DNA from: Theropithecus gelada
Lineage: Eukaryota > Chordata > Mammalia > Primates > Cercopithecidae
Direction of reading: 5' to 3'
NCBI RefSeq assembly: GCF_003255815.1
Contig: NC_037673.1
Coordinates: forward strand, 11,301,006-11,365,005
DNA length: 64,000 bases
The translations under genes were made by a program, and so were the position numbers. Position 1 is the first letter of the stretch, and every line of letters begins with the position of its first letter. Below are positions 25,331 to 37,160 of this stretch, in pieces. The notes under the pieces were generated by a model. It searched no databases and had not been told where the DNA came from. It saw only the letters and a list, made by a program, of their open reading frames with translations.

Positions 25331-26144
25331 CTAATCTTCCTTTGCCTTGAATGTATCTGGATTCTTAGCTATCTGCATGTTCACATTAAAACACATACAC
25401 ACACACAGACAAGACAACAACAAAACAACAAAAGATCATGAAATGATTATCAAACTCAAAGCAGACTTTATTTCCTTGATTAATTAAAAAGCAAGAGGCA
25501 GATTCAAGATTGTTTAGAGTTCATATTCAAAGCCAGTCCCCTTTTGGTTTCAAAGATGAACAGCTGTTCAAAAAATAAGTTTATTCAAATTATTTGGTTT
25601 TTTGAAACAGATTACAATTCAAAGAGAGTACAAAATGGCAAAATGTAACCAACCCAAAAGGCTCACAGGAAAGAGAACTTGCTAGATATGGACTTTGAAG
25701 CTAAATTTTATATAATGATATCCATCCCCACCCACTCCCAGCTATTATAGTACCTCAAACAACTCCCTTTGAGTCTTTTACCTGATTCTTTCTATTATAG
25801 CCACAGCTTCCAAAAACATAAATTCCGCAAAGTATTTTAAGCACATTTTATTGACCTGTGTACCAAATGCATCCCAGGTCCACATTTTATAATTAGATGA
25901 CCTGGGACAAGTTATTTAACACAGAGGAAATGCCCCAGTGGAATTAGGTTGCTGTGAGTACTAACTAGATGATATCTGCAGAAGTACTTTCTTCAATTCT
26001 AAAACAATATACAAATGTAAATGGTTAGGATAATATTTGATGGCATTGAAAGGAAACACTAGTCTACATTTGACAAGGGCTGTATTTAGTATTAGTTCAG
26101 ATAAGAATTAAACAAGGTGACTTCTTAAAAATAAGATTTTGTAA
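25331..26144. other. Unassigned intronic DNA with a weak MIR scrap
   Basis: A MIR-like stretch around 25870-25985 ('gacctgggacaagttattta', gttgctgtgagtactaac) is degraded. A short CA run lies near 25390-25410. Confidence 0.4.
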
Positions 26145-26442
26145 TTTTTTTTTTTTTTTGAGACAGAGTCTTGCTCTGTCGCCCAGGCTGGAGTGCAGTG
26201 GTGCGATCTCTGCTCATTGCAAGCTCCGCCTCCCGGGTTTACGCCATTCTCCTGCTTCAGCCTCCCGAGTAGCTGGGACTACAGGCGCCCGCCACCACGC
26301 CCAGCTAGTTTTTTTTGTATTTTTAGTAGAGACGGGGTTTCACTCTGTTAGCCAGGATGGTCTCCATCTTCTGAGCTCGTGATCCGCCCACCTAGGCCTC
26401 CCAAAGTGCTGGGATTACAGGCGTGAGCCACCGCGCCCAGCC
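26145..26442 (-). mobile_element. AluY-type element
   Basis: Full-length antisense Alu with a 15-T head and gagacagagtcttgctctg, ending at the antisense 5' end ccgcgcccagcc. Y-like marks are 'gcaagctccgcctcccgggt' and acgccattctcctgc. Flanks share tgtaa on both sides. It is among the youngest insertions here and supports a catarrhine genome. Confidence 0.93.
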
Positions 26443-26558
26443 CTGTAAATTTTTTTTTAAAACATACAAGATTATTAAAAATTCAGAGTACATACTTTGT
26501 TAAAGTACCAGGTAGTCCTTATTCCATATACTTCCAGCATCAAATCCATTCTCCTTTT

Positions 26559-26937
26559 TGTAAGGTCCTCTGAGCTGGCCGCACCATGGTCAAGCCATCA
26601 TGACATTCCCCTGCCCTTGTGATAATGTACTTCGTGATATTCCCCCGCCCTTGTAAAAGTACTTTGTAGGATACACCCTCCCTGCCCTTGTGAATGTGCT
26701 TTGTAGGATATATCCTCCCTGCCCTTGAGAAAGCACTTTGTAACATCCATTCCCTGCCCTCAAAACAATTGCTCCTAAGTCTGCCACCTATCCCAAACCT
26801 ATAAACTAAAGATAATCCCACCACCCTTTGCTGACACCTTTCTCGGACTCAGCCCACTTGCACCCAAGTGAATAAATAGCCTTGTTGCTCACATTAAACC
26901 TGCTCAGGTGATCTCTTACAGGAACGCACTTAACACA
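26559..26937 (+). mobile_element. Solo ERV1-type LTR with internal tandem repeats
   Basis: Begins tgtaaggtcctctgagctgg and ends near ttaacaca, with TTTT on both sides as a possible 4-bp duplication. The 3' part resembles HERV-H/LTR7-type ends: 'ctttctcggactcagcccac', 'gcacccaagtgaataaatag', 'ccttgttgctcacattaaac', including an AATAAA signal. 26600-26760 holds four to five diverged copies of a roughly 40-bp unit (ctgcccttgtgaa...gtactttgt). No internal viral sequence flanks it. The exact family was not identified. Confidence 0.75.
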
Positions 26938-28160
26938 TTTTATACGATTGCTTGTCTAGACCTAGAGTCTTTATTCACCTTTACTTAGGTATTGACACTA
27001 TGTTGGCTTTAAGGCAATTTTGCAAGAAAGTTCACAGGTGCCTGTCTTTCCTGTTAATACATGTTTAGGAGGATTTTCCATTACCTGTAAGGCACACAAA
27101 TGTCCCCATTTACAATGGGGTTACACAGGGTTACAATGTCCCCATGTAACCCTCAGAGGCATTTTTCACCTAGAATGGAATGTTCGTGGTGCCTCCATTA
27201 GCACAGCTCACCATCATTCTCTGTGAAGGTATCGCTGGAATTGTGCCCCACTTAGAAGGTTATACAACTTTGGGATCACAGTTTTCCTCACTCACAATTT
27301 GGAAGAAATCATTCAGTTACCTCTGACACTGAAAACTGCAGAATAGAATTAAAAAGCCAGATTGATATATCGCTCTTGTAAGAAAATTACTTTCCCAGGT
27401 GAGAACTATTGTAAAAATAACAACCCATATATTAGCTCCTGGTTATCTCTCTTCCACATCTATTGCCTTTTTTTTTTCTCTCTCTCTCTCTTCTGTTTTA
27501 TTTCCTCACACCAGTTCTGTTTATTTCTGTACTGTCTGCTTGATGCTTCTAACATGGTTTCATTTCAGCAATAGTTTTCTTTTTCTTTTTTTCTTTATTT
27601 TTGAATAATCTTTGCCAGCTCATTTGTTACTCCTTTCAGGCCTCCTCTATCGTATAATGATTTCTTTTTTTTCATTTTTGTTCATAATTTTAAACTTCTT
27701 TAAGATATAAAAAATGGTTAACTTTCTCTTACATCTCCTGAGGGTAATTTTATGTTTCTGCAGTTATACTTTCTCTGCCTTTTGTATATTATTTTTGTGT
27801 TCCTTTATTCTCTTTTTGATTTCTTTCTTACTTTTTTTGGACAATGTCAACCCACTATCTTACTTTAAATATTCCAGTTTATTACTTATTTTTGAATTAT
27901 GGCAACCTTATCTTGCCCTGACTTTTGCTTGGTAACAGATTGGGGAGGGGAGCAATTATAAGTATGAAAAAAAGTGAAAGCAGCTGGTAGCTGTAGCTGA
28001 AAATGTAGTTCTTATGCTACCCACCCCCCAAACCCTGACATTATTTTCTCCTGTTGGAGCTTGTCCTTCATAGAGTTCCCTGTCTCTCCTGTGTCCCCTC
28101 ATATCTTCAGAACTCAATGTTTCAGTTGAGGACTATGACTCAGGAACCTACAAGGAAGGA
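26938..28160. other. Unassigned, T-rich at right
   Basis: 27440-27930 is very pyrimidine-rich, with a (TC)n stretch at about 27478-27492. It may be an old antisense LINE, but I cannot align it. Frames here are hydrophobic artefacts of T-rich DNA. Confidence 0.35.
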
Positions 28161-28162
28161 AT

Positions 28163-28415
28163 GCTTCCTTGCTTCCTTCCTGCCTTCCTGCCTTCCTGCC
28201 TTCCTGTCTTCCTGCCTGCCTGCCTTCCTTCCTGCCTTCCTCCCTGCCTTCCTGCCTGCCTTCCTGCCTGCCTTCCTGCCTGCCTGCCTTCCTGCCTGCC
28301 TGCCTTCCTGCCTGCCTTCCTGCCTGCCTGCCTTCCTGTCTTCCTGCCTGCCTTCCTGCCTTCCTTCCTTTCTGCCTGCCTTCCTTCTGCCTTCCTTACT
28401 TCCTTCTTCTTCTTT
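28163..28415. repeat. CCTG/CCTT tetranucleotide microsatellite
   Basis: About 250 bp of interspersed ttcc, tgcc and cctg units, ending in ttcttcttcttttttc. All three plus frames stay open and read as Leu/Pro/Ala/Cys/Ser/Phe repeats, which is a repeat artefact and not a protein. On the CTNND2 transcript strand it would be CAGG/AAGG. Such arrays are usually length-polymorphic. Confidence 0.95.
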
Positions 28416-28729
28416 TTTCTAAAATGAAATATGCATACTGTATGGTATCTGGGAAGAGATGTCTAAACTCACATATCTCTTTCATATAAGTTTGTGGCTG
28501 ATTTATTTCCTAGTATTATTGTAAATGGAATTTTATTCTCAATCCTCTTGTATTTTTGGTTCATTTTAGTGTTTCCAGGAAAGAAGTAGAATGAAATCAA
28601 CATTGTGAGATAATCGTAATAGTGGTTTAAGGGAAATCCCAAAGATGCAAAAATATTTACTCTTGACAAAGTTCAACAGTATTAAGTAAAAACAAACAAA
28701 CAAACAAAAAAACAATCTTTGTAGACCAG

Positions 28730-29540
28730 AAATAGTGGGGGAAAGCCCTCAATTTGATCAAAACAACAACCAAATATCTACCAAAAAATTATAATCAAAA
28801 CCTCAGCATGCTTTTCTGGGGAGTAAGGGGCCTGAGTTAATGGACAGTGGATTCTAAAATTTATATAGAAATGCACAGAGCTAAGAAGACCAAGCAGTCT
28901 TAAAGGAAGAGAACAAATCTGGAAGACAGCCTACAAGATAACATGGCGGACTAGAAAACTGCAGTCATAAAGATTGCATGGTATCCATGTAAGGAGAGAC
29001 AAACAGAACAGTGGAGCAGAAGAGAAACCAGATGCCAAGCCACTCATACACCTGATTTACAAGAAACATGACACTGCAGTGCAGAGGGAAAGATAGTGCC
29101 TTCAGCTGTTGAAAAAAAAATGCAACTTGACCCCAGTTGCAAAAAATAAAAAAAAATCAATTCCATCTGGAGTGAAGGGCTAGATGTGAAAGATTAAATG
29201 AAAATGCTTACATGCAGCGCATGCATGACCTTGGAGTAGCCAAGGCTTTCTTAAGCAGGACGCAAAATGAGCTAACCATGACAGAATATTAAAAAGTTAT
29301 AAATTGGGCCATATTAAAATTGAGAAAGTCTGTTTATCAAAGACACCATCAGGAAAGTGAAAGTATACTAATGGGATAAGATGTTTTCATTCTCTCTCTG
29401 TATATGCGTAAGTCTGAAATGCAATGTAATATGACATTAATGGACAACCCAATAGAAAAAGGGTAAAATACTTAACAAGCACTGTACAAAAGAAAACAAC
29501 CACATGATCCATATGGCCAATAAATAAATGAAAAGACAAT
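28730..29540 (+). mobile_element. Ancient L1 ORF2 3' relic, part 1 of 2
   Basis: The right part is clearly L1 ORF2: 'catgaccttggagtagccaa', 'ctttcttaagcaggacgcaa', 'taaattgggccatattaaaa', 'tatcaaagacaccatcagga', 'ccatatggccaataaataaa'. Frameshifted and dead (L1M type). It resumes after the MST LTR at 29908. An (AAAC)n patch at 28686-28712 precedes it. Confidence 0.8.
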
Positions 29541-29902
29541 TGATATAGTTTGGCTCTGCCCCACCCAAATCTCATCTTGAATTGTAGCTCCCGTAATTCC
29601 CATGTGTCATGGGCGGGACCTAGTGGGATGTAACTGAATCATAGGGTTGGGTTTTCTCATGCTGTTCTCATGATAGTGAGTAAGTCTCACTTGATCTACT
29701 GGTTTTATAAAGGGCAGTTCCCCCGCATATGCTCTCTGGCCTTCTGCCATGTAGGACATGTCTTTGTTCTTCCTTCAGTTTCTATCATGATTGTCAGGCC
29801 TCCCCACTCATGTGGAACTGTGAGTCCATTACAGCTTTTTTTCCTTTTAAATTACCCAGTTTCCAGTATTTCTTCATAACAGTATGAAAATGGACTAATA
29901 CG
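29541..29902 (+). mobile_element. MST-type MaLR LTR inserted in L1
   Basis: Starts tgatatagtttggctctgcc and ends atggactaatacg, with 'ccaaatctcatcttgaattg' and 'gatagtgagtaagtctcact' inside. The 5-bp duplication acaat is at 29536-29540 and 29903-29907. It is a solo LTR. The L1 reading continues across it. Confidence 0.92.
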
Positions 29903-29907
29903 ACAAT

Positions 29908-30379
29908 CAACTTCACTACTCACCAGCGTACAAAATTTTAACCACCATAGGATGCCACTAAGTACTCATTAGAATGATAAAAATTTAGAGAGCTAGATAA
30001 TGCCCAAAATGGCAAGTACTGGGTGTTACTGGAACTTTCATAGAACTGTAAGTGGGAATATAAAATGTTAAAATAAATGTGATGGTTGTGAATTTCTTCT
30101 AAAATTGTAGATAAACATACTCTATTTGTCAGCAATTCTACTCGATAATGCCACAAACTAAAAAATGTGCACCTAAGTATACCAGAAGACATCTCCTATA
30201 ATGCTCATATCAGTCCCAACTGAACACTACAGAAATGCCCAGTCACTAGAATGAATATAGTATAATATATGTACACAGTGAAATACTATTCAGCAAAGTA
30301 AACCACGTAAAACCGCACACACTATTAGGACTGAGTCTCACACACATAACAGTGAGCAAGCCGCATTTGCTGGAATATA
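29908..30379 (+). mobile_element. Ancient L1 ORF2 3' relic, part 2 of 2
   Basis: Continues the L1 from the left of the LTR: 'caacttcactactcaccagc', 'aggatgccactaagtactca', 'tggaactttcatagaactgt', 'agtgggaatataaaatgtta', 'tgaaatactattcagcaaag'. It stops where a MADE1 begins. Confidence 0.8.
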
Positions 30380-30432
30380 TTAGGTTGGTGCAAAAGTAAT
30401 TGCAGTTTTTACCATTAGAGCAAAAACCAACA
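30380..30432 (+). mobile_element. MADE1 mariner MITE, internally deleted
   Basis: 'ttaggttggtgcaaaagtaa' and ttgcagtttttaccatt form the left arm. Only a short remnant of the right arm (gcaaaaacc) follows. TA at 30378-30379 is the expected mariner target. Confidence 0.9.
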
Positions 30433-33400
30433 TTTTTCTGTATGTACATTCTACTTTTAAAAGGGTTCTAAATTATTTTATATCCTAGATTTTTGAAAGC
30501 TATAACAGGCATGCATATATAAAAACAGGAATATTATTTACCTACTAACTGTTCTTGATTTAAAAAAATCAATTTCAAAGGTTTCTAGCAATATTGTTGC
30601 CAATTTTCTTCTTAAAGAAAATGAAGGATTTTTACATTTTACAAAATAAAAGTAGAACTAAAGTGTAAAGGAATCACTATTTGCTGTGGTATCATTAACG
30701 TTAAAATAATTGACTATGTTGTGGCCCTTTGGACAAATAATCACAAAAAGCAAACAAACAAACACACAGAAACAAAACCTACAAGATGTTCATGATGTTC
30801 ATGTCCTGGCAAATTTTATCTACTCATATGGACAGAGGGGTGGAAGAATAAGTAGCATTAACACAGAAAAGCTTTAACATGAAATGGGTGACTTGGTAGT
30901 GATTTACAAATAAGTTAATATTAACAGTTAAAATGTTTATGCTAACAAAACTTGATATTTAGGAGAGACTTTAAAAGACATGACTCCTGAAATTGTGGCT
31001 TCTTATTTTCTGATAATCAGCATTTCAGTGTAAAACTCTGTAATTCTACTTATTATCCTTCCAGACACTAAGGTATAAAATTACACACAATTGACAGCCA
31101 AATTACTGAGTCTGCCTTCCAAGGGACATGGGGAAGCTCCAACACAAAGATTCTTTTGCAATTAAATCCTTGCAAGGAGTAATATTTTTAGGGCTAGCTC
31201 ATCTTTTATTTGTAATCCAACAGTTATCGCTGCTGAAATGGATTGCAGGAGGTGGTTAAAAAAAAATGGGGAAAAGGGATGAGGAAGGAAGTCAAACAAA
31301 CAACGCTGGACTTTTGCCTAGGGCCCTTGTAGTGACAAGTACTCAAATACAACTGAAACCCCAGTGCTGCCTGCTGCTGCCTTAAACTCTTGAAATCAAG
31401 TGTCAGACAGACTCAAAAACAGGACTTTTGGTACTAAGAGACTAGATGTACGTGTCATCACACACACTAGCTAATATCCCTGAATCCAGTGTAAATTCAA
31501 AGTCTGTACTAGCAGTGTAGGGTCTATTAAATCTATTAATAATATATATTCTGGTTATTATTTGCTTTAGCAGGGTATAAACCTCTTATTTGAGACCTCA
31601 TATGCCTTCCTTCAATTGATGCCTCAAACTAAAGCTCACGCAATGACAGATGAGGAAGACAAAATGATTTCAGAAGCAGCTCTCTACCCTGGCATGAAAT
31701 TAATTTCACTGTATTCAAAACAGGGTTTCTCAAATGGAATGTATAGTTGACCATCTCGGTAATAGTTCAACTTTAAATCCACTGGCATACCTGATGTTGT
31801 AAATTATCAATCATGAAATTCACATGATTTTATATTTTTGGGATTAAAAAGCTTAAAGACGGCAATCTCCATCAAGTTATCAAATACACAACGACAATGA
31901 TTGCCAGGAAATTAACTTAGAACACACTTTTAAAAATGTATTAATTAATTAGAGGTAAAGAAACACATCTGCTATATGGAATCAGCACCACTGCCTCCTA
32001 AAATGCCACAATGCATCAGTTCTACTATAAATATATATTATTTCCAAATAATATCAATAATAAATGCAGGATCTCACTTTTAAAGTACTCTCTTTCTCCA
32101 AGACACATTCACGCATGCACATATGCATGTGCGCCTCTGCAGAATGCAAAATTTTAAATTACAAATTCAGAGTCTCTTTATGGCAGAACTGGGAGTATTT
32201 TTTGTTTATTAGCAGACGGAAAGCATCTATCATATTTCATCCTTTTCTAGATCTCAGGCATAAATTTAAGGCACTGTCTTCTAAGAAATAACTCGACTTG
32301 TTTGACTACTAAGAATACTCCATCCTAATCACCCAGCATTAAGAGTGGCATTTGTTTCAATTTTTTGCATATTTAGCTCATGTCTTTACTTGATATCCTT
32401 TAACATTTATGTAAAGTGGTGATCATGAATAATACTCTGTCAAGACAGAGTGGGCCCTGTTTCTTTGACTGGGCTTAGGTATTATGTCATTGCCCTTGGC
32501 CGAGGCACCTAAGGAATACCAATAAGAAAAGGCACATGACTAAGCATTTTAAGTTCTTCTCACAATGTGCTTGGCTAAGGCACTAGCCAAAAAGACTACT
32601 TTAAAAATATTTCTTTGCAAAGAGAAATAAAACAAATGAGTAATTTCTTGAAGACATATCACATTTCGATACATCAAAGCATAACTATATACATGTTTTT
32701 GTATAACCATTCCCTGTAGGATATATTTGCCTTGGGTATTATAAAAATCCCTTACATTTAGGCTGGGATATTTTGTCCTTTAGAGAGTTAACTTCCTACA
32801 GCCTTGGGAAGTTCAGATGTATAGGGGATAGTGGTTAAAGGTGCTGCCTTGGAGGTGAGGGTTACAGGTGGACAAACAGGCTGAACATGACTGGCATTCC
32901 CCTGTTTCTAGGACTCCAGTGTTCTCTTTGTGCTTTTTGTCTGCTTATCAGCATTTTTTTTAACTGATAGCAGTGTTTAAACAGTTAGCAATCAATCTTT
33001 CATGAATTCTAGTATATTTGTTCCAATTTTTCTTGACTGCCTGAGAACAAGCTCTCATTTGTTCTTTGTACTATGGTGAGATTTGGTGTGTGTGGAGCAG
33101 GACAGGCAGCGAGAACCCAAACAAGTCCAACAGAATCTCTGACGATAAAAGGATGCTGCTCACAGATATGGCAGCACTGTATATTAAACCGATGTGAATC
33201 ACAACAGGCTCCGGGACTTATCATTTGTAGAAATAGCATGTTGTTCTTCTAGAATTTTGAAGACTTTTCTATAAGACTTGTTGAATACACCTCTATTTCT
33301 GAACAGTGCCTATATATTGGTATCTTAAAAATGGAGCCCTTCCGTGTCTGTTACAGCCTAAGTTGGTTCTAGAACTGAGATTGCATTATTTCAAATTAAT

Positions 33401-33664
33401 GTTTAGATGTCCACAGGCTTTGCTTACAGCTTTGTAAAGTTCTTAAATACTGAGTTTGCTCCCTTTATTACCCAGTCCATCTGGAATGAGAGGATTCCTT
33501 GGTATTTCAAAGCTGCTGACATATATGATGGACTGGATGAAAAATTTAAGGCTCATTTAGCTCTACAGATTTGTGTTATGTTCTCTATTTCTTGCTCTAA
33601 GCTTACAATTTGGCCTTAGCCAATAATGTGCTTTTCTTAATTCACAAATAAGCATTCCAAATTA
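30433..33664. other. Mostly unique intronic DNA
   Basis: No clear transposon over about 3.2 kb. 31080-31900 is non-simple and repeat-free, so it may be conserved. Frames at 32064-32291, 33009-33239 and 33407-33619 have no recognisable features. Confidence 0.35.
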
Positions 33665-33972
33665 GGGAATATTCTTTTTATTGAAACAGGGTGTCAGTCA
33701 CCCAGGCTTCTGTGCAGTGGTGTGATCACTGCTGACTGCAACCTTAACCTCTCAGACTCGGGTGATGCTCCCACTGCAGCCTCCCAAGTAGATGAGACTA
33801 CGGGTGTGTTCCACCATGCCCAGATAATTTTTGTATTTTTTGTAGAAAAGGATTTTGCCATATTGCCCAAGCTGATCTCAAACACCTAGGCTCAAGTGAT
33901 TCGTTTGCCTTGGCCTCCCGAAGTGCTGAAACTATGGGCATGAGCCACGAAGCCTGGCTGGGAATATTCTTT
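33665..33972 (-). mobile_element. AluJ element with 13-bp target-site duplication
   Basis: Diverged antisense Alu, body about 33678-33959 (gaaacagggtgtcagtcacc to gagccacgaagcctggctg). The duplication gggaatattcttt is perfect at 33665-33677 and 33960-33972. High divergence suits AluJ. Confidence 0.92.
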
Positions 33973-34928
33973 AAAAAGATAATAATAACAATGAAGATAA
34001 GTAGAGCCGGTATTTTACTGAAAAGGCAACTCACCGTGGGATAATGAGGAGAACTCATTTCCCATATCACTGAAATTACCCTTTTCCATATTCTCACATG
34101 ATAAAAATAGCTGTATTTTTGCTGTTGTTGTATCCAAAAAAACAGTTTAGCCTTAAAGTAAAATGTTATCATTGTTTCTGTGTGCATCCAATGAGGCAAG
34201 CTATTATGATCTCATTTTATAAATGAGGAAACAGATTCAGAGAAGTTAAATAATTTGTCCAAAATCATGTTTGTGTTCTTAACCACTAGAGAGACCTATC
34301 TATAATCATTTACCAAGTTTTAAGTTTGTCTTCTAGGAGCCATGGCTAACAACCACCACATCATGTTCTTATTGGGTTCATATGATAATGATAAATCAGA
34401 TTCTCCATCTATACCACAACCAAGGGAGATACGTGCTGATGAGGAGAAATTCCAGCTCCCTAAGAATCAGGTAAGTTCCTAGGGGTGACAGGACTCCAGG
34501 GGGGGTCTCCTACCCAGTAATCCCACTAAGCAATTCTTTACCACCATGGTTTTGTCAACTATTCTAAAGGTAATCAAGGTTGATACTGTATACACATTTT
34601 AAAATCCTTTATCTGATTATATTTAAATGGTATAGTGTTGCACCTCCTTAAATAAGAGGAAACACATATCACCTTTCTTTTCATTAAGCCTCCTATGGGA
34701 GGGCTTACAAGTTGAGGGAAAGGAGGAAGTGTCTATTTCTTACAGTCTTAATATACGAATTGAAGATGAAGAGCTGGGAAAATATATCTTCTCCATGAAA
34801 ACTGATGAAAAATATAAGACTTAACCAAAAGATTTCACAAACAAGTATAAATGTAAAACCTCAATATTTATTATAGTGAATATGCATTAACAGTTGGGTC
34901 AAAAAACATGAAAAGGAAGTAAGCATCT
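33973..34928. other. Intronic DNA with a MIR relic
   Basis: 34200-34295 is MIR-like ('ctcattttataaatgaggaa', acagattcagagaagttaaa, taatttgtccaaaatcatg). The rest is unassigned. Confidence 0.5.
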
Positions 34929-35319
34929 TGTATTAGTGCATTCTCATGCTGCTATCAAGAACTACCTGAGACTGGGTAATCCATTAAAAAGAAGATGTTT
35001 AACTGACTCACAGATCCACATGGCTGGAGAGCCTCAGGAAACTTACAATTATGTCAGAAGGTGAAGGGGAAGCAAGGCATGTCTTACATGGCAGCAGGAG
35101 AAAGAGAGCGAGCAAGCAGGGAACTGCCACACACCTTTAAACCATCAGATCTCATCAGATGTCATGAGAACTCTATCACAAGACAGCACCAGGAAGATGG
35201 TACTAAGCCATCTGAAACCACCCCCATGATACAGTCACCTCCCACTAAGCCCTACCTTCAACACTTGGGGATCACAATTCCACACGAGATATGAGTGGGG
35301 ACGCAGATCCAAATCATAA
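34929..35319 (-). mobile_element. MST/THE1-type MaLR LTR, antisense
   Basis: Antisense landmarks are tgtattagtgcattctcatg, 'actacctgagactgggtaat', 'ctcaggaaacttacaattat', 'cacctcccactaagccctac' and ccaaatcataa. The 5-bp duplication catct is at 34924-34928 and 35320-35324. Solo LTR. The plus frame at 35061-35294 is a by-product. Confidence 0.92.
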
Positions 35320-35324
35320 CATCT

Positions 35325-36143
35325 ACGGCAACATCAAAAATACATGGGCAATCTACTCAAGGAGTTCATGATAACATAGCAATATTTCCTGGAAAACTAA
35401 AAAAAAAATTATAGTAAGTGTTATAGGAGAGAAGTTAACTGCCCTAGTAAACTTCATCTTGAACAGGTATTTTATTTCTAACAGATGTTTATGGAAGCTT
35501 GTGTCTTCTAGAACTTTTCTGTAGTTATAAATATATTTACACATTTATTTAATGACCACATTTGGAGTTTTGAAAAAGTAACTCCTTTTGTGTATGAAAC
35601 TTTGAAGTTGCCCACAATAGTTCTTGCCATATATAGCATTTCTTCTCAAATGTGACATCCATGAATGGCAGAGGATTTGGGTTTTTTTGTTTGTTTTGCT
35701 TTTGCTAGTTCTTACAATCCCAAACAAGTAGAACTTGTAGTTATTCATGAGGTCCATGTAGATCAAAGGTTAGATTTATATCTGTGAGTACAATTCAGTG
35801 AAAAGTCAGAAAAATGAAAAAGTGATTACGAAAACGAAGTTTAGACTTTCCCTTGGGGTTGTCAGGCCAGGACGCTTGATATTCTGGTGATGAGACATGG
35901 AACACTGATTTGGCTATCTAATTTCTTGAGAGTCTTATTGCATGCCCAGGAACCATAAAAGTGGAAGCTTCTTCTGCTCTTCTGATGGCATTCTATGGCC
36001 ATAGAGTTAATACTTGTGTTACACTCAGAATTCCAAAGTTAAGAAGTGGCTCCAAAATGCATCAAGGTACCTACTTTTATCAAGTCCCAAATATTGAGAC
36101 CACAAATTATTTTTATCCAATTATAAAGCAAAACTATAAATAT
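35325..36143. other. Unassigned intronic DNA
   Basis: No repeat or gene was recognised. Confidence 0.35.
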
Positions 36144-36477
36144 GGATCTGGACCGGGTGCTGTGGCTCACACCTGTAATCCCAGCACTTTGGGAGGCTGA
36201 GGCAGGAAGATCACGAGGTCAGGAGATCAGGACCATCCTGGCTAACACGGTGAAACCCCGTTTCTACTAAAAAAAAAAAAAAAAAAAAAAGAAATACAAA
36301 AAAATTAGCCAGGCGTGGAGGCGGGTGCCTGTAGTCCCAGCTACTAGGGAGGCTGAGGAAGGAGAAGGGCGTGAGCCTGGGCAGCAGAGCTTGCAGTGAG
36401 CCCAGATCACACCACTGCACTCCAGCCTGGGCAACAGAGTAAGACTCTGTCTCAAAAAAAAAAAAAAAAAGGATCTG
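36144..36477 (+). mobile_element. AluY-type element with expanded internal A run
   Basis: Body from gaccgggtgctgtggctcac at 36151, with Y-like 'cgaggtcaggagatcaggac' and ctggctaacacggtgaaac. A run of more than 20 A sits between the monomers (about 36269-36290), plus an 18-A tail. The target duplication ggatctg is at 36144-36150 and 36471-36477. Confidence 0.93.
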
Positions 36478-36847
36478 AATTTAAATTATCTATGATTAAA
36501 ATATGTGACTTAAATTTCCATTCCTCCATCTAGCATCTAGAGTTTTCCTCAGCTGACACTGTCAATGTCCAAGGTAATCGCTGAAGTATTTACCTACTTA
36601 CAGATGAATATACCTATGCTAACACAGCAAATTTGTGGACACATTGTTGTGTCAAGTATGGGAAAAACATTTGCTGACACCTAAATTCTAAGCAATATGT
36701 GAGGTACACTAAAACTAAAACAAACAAACAAAAAAACCAACAACAAAAAACTATGTATTATACCTATCAAATATTTTCCACAGATTAAGTATATTGTGTG
36801 TTGTAGGCAAATGATTGTGCCAATATGTGTGCAAATCTTTTATATGA

Positions 36848-37160
36848 AGACTAGGCCAGGCATGGTGGCTCACGCCTGTAATCCCAGCACTTTGGGAGCC
36901 TGAGGCAGGTGGATCACTTGAAGTCAGGAGTTCAAGACCAGCTTGCCCAACATAGTGAAACCCCATCTCTACTAAAAATGGAAAAATTAGCCAGTCACAG
37001 TGGTGCACACCTGTAATTCCAGCTAGTTGGCAGGCTGAGGCAAGAGAATTGTTTGAACCTGGGAGGCGGAGGTTCCAGTGAGCCAAGATCATACCAATGC
37101 ACTCCAGCCTGGGCAAAAGAGCAAGACTCTGTCTCAAAAAAAAAAAAAAAAAAAAGACTA
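36848..37160 (+). mobile_element. AluS element
   Basis: Full dimer from ggccaggcatggtggctcac (36854) to a 25-A tail. The short duplication agacta lies at both ends (36848-36853 and 37155-37160). The 173-codon minus frame over it is an Alu artefact. Confidence 0.93.

Noticed and set aside
26600..26760. Regularly spaced repeats resembling a CRISPR array
   Set aside because: Units are diverged, adjacent without unique spacers, and lie in an LTR of a primate genome.
26540..26824. Minus frames with a repeated Gly/Arg/Tyr pattern
   Set aside because: The pattern comes from tandem units in the ERV1 LTR, antisense to it.
26559..26937. HERV-H provirus
   Set aside because: Only an LTR-length unit is present, with LTR7-like similarity limited to its 3' part. 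No internal region lies beside it.
28054..28489. Overlapping open frames rich in Leu, Pro, Ala and Cys
   Set aside because: They are translations of the CCTG/CCTT microsatellite in three frames, with no start context, splice sites or conservation evidence.
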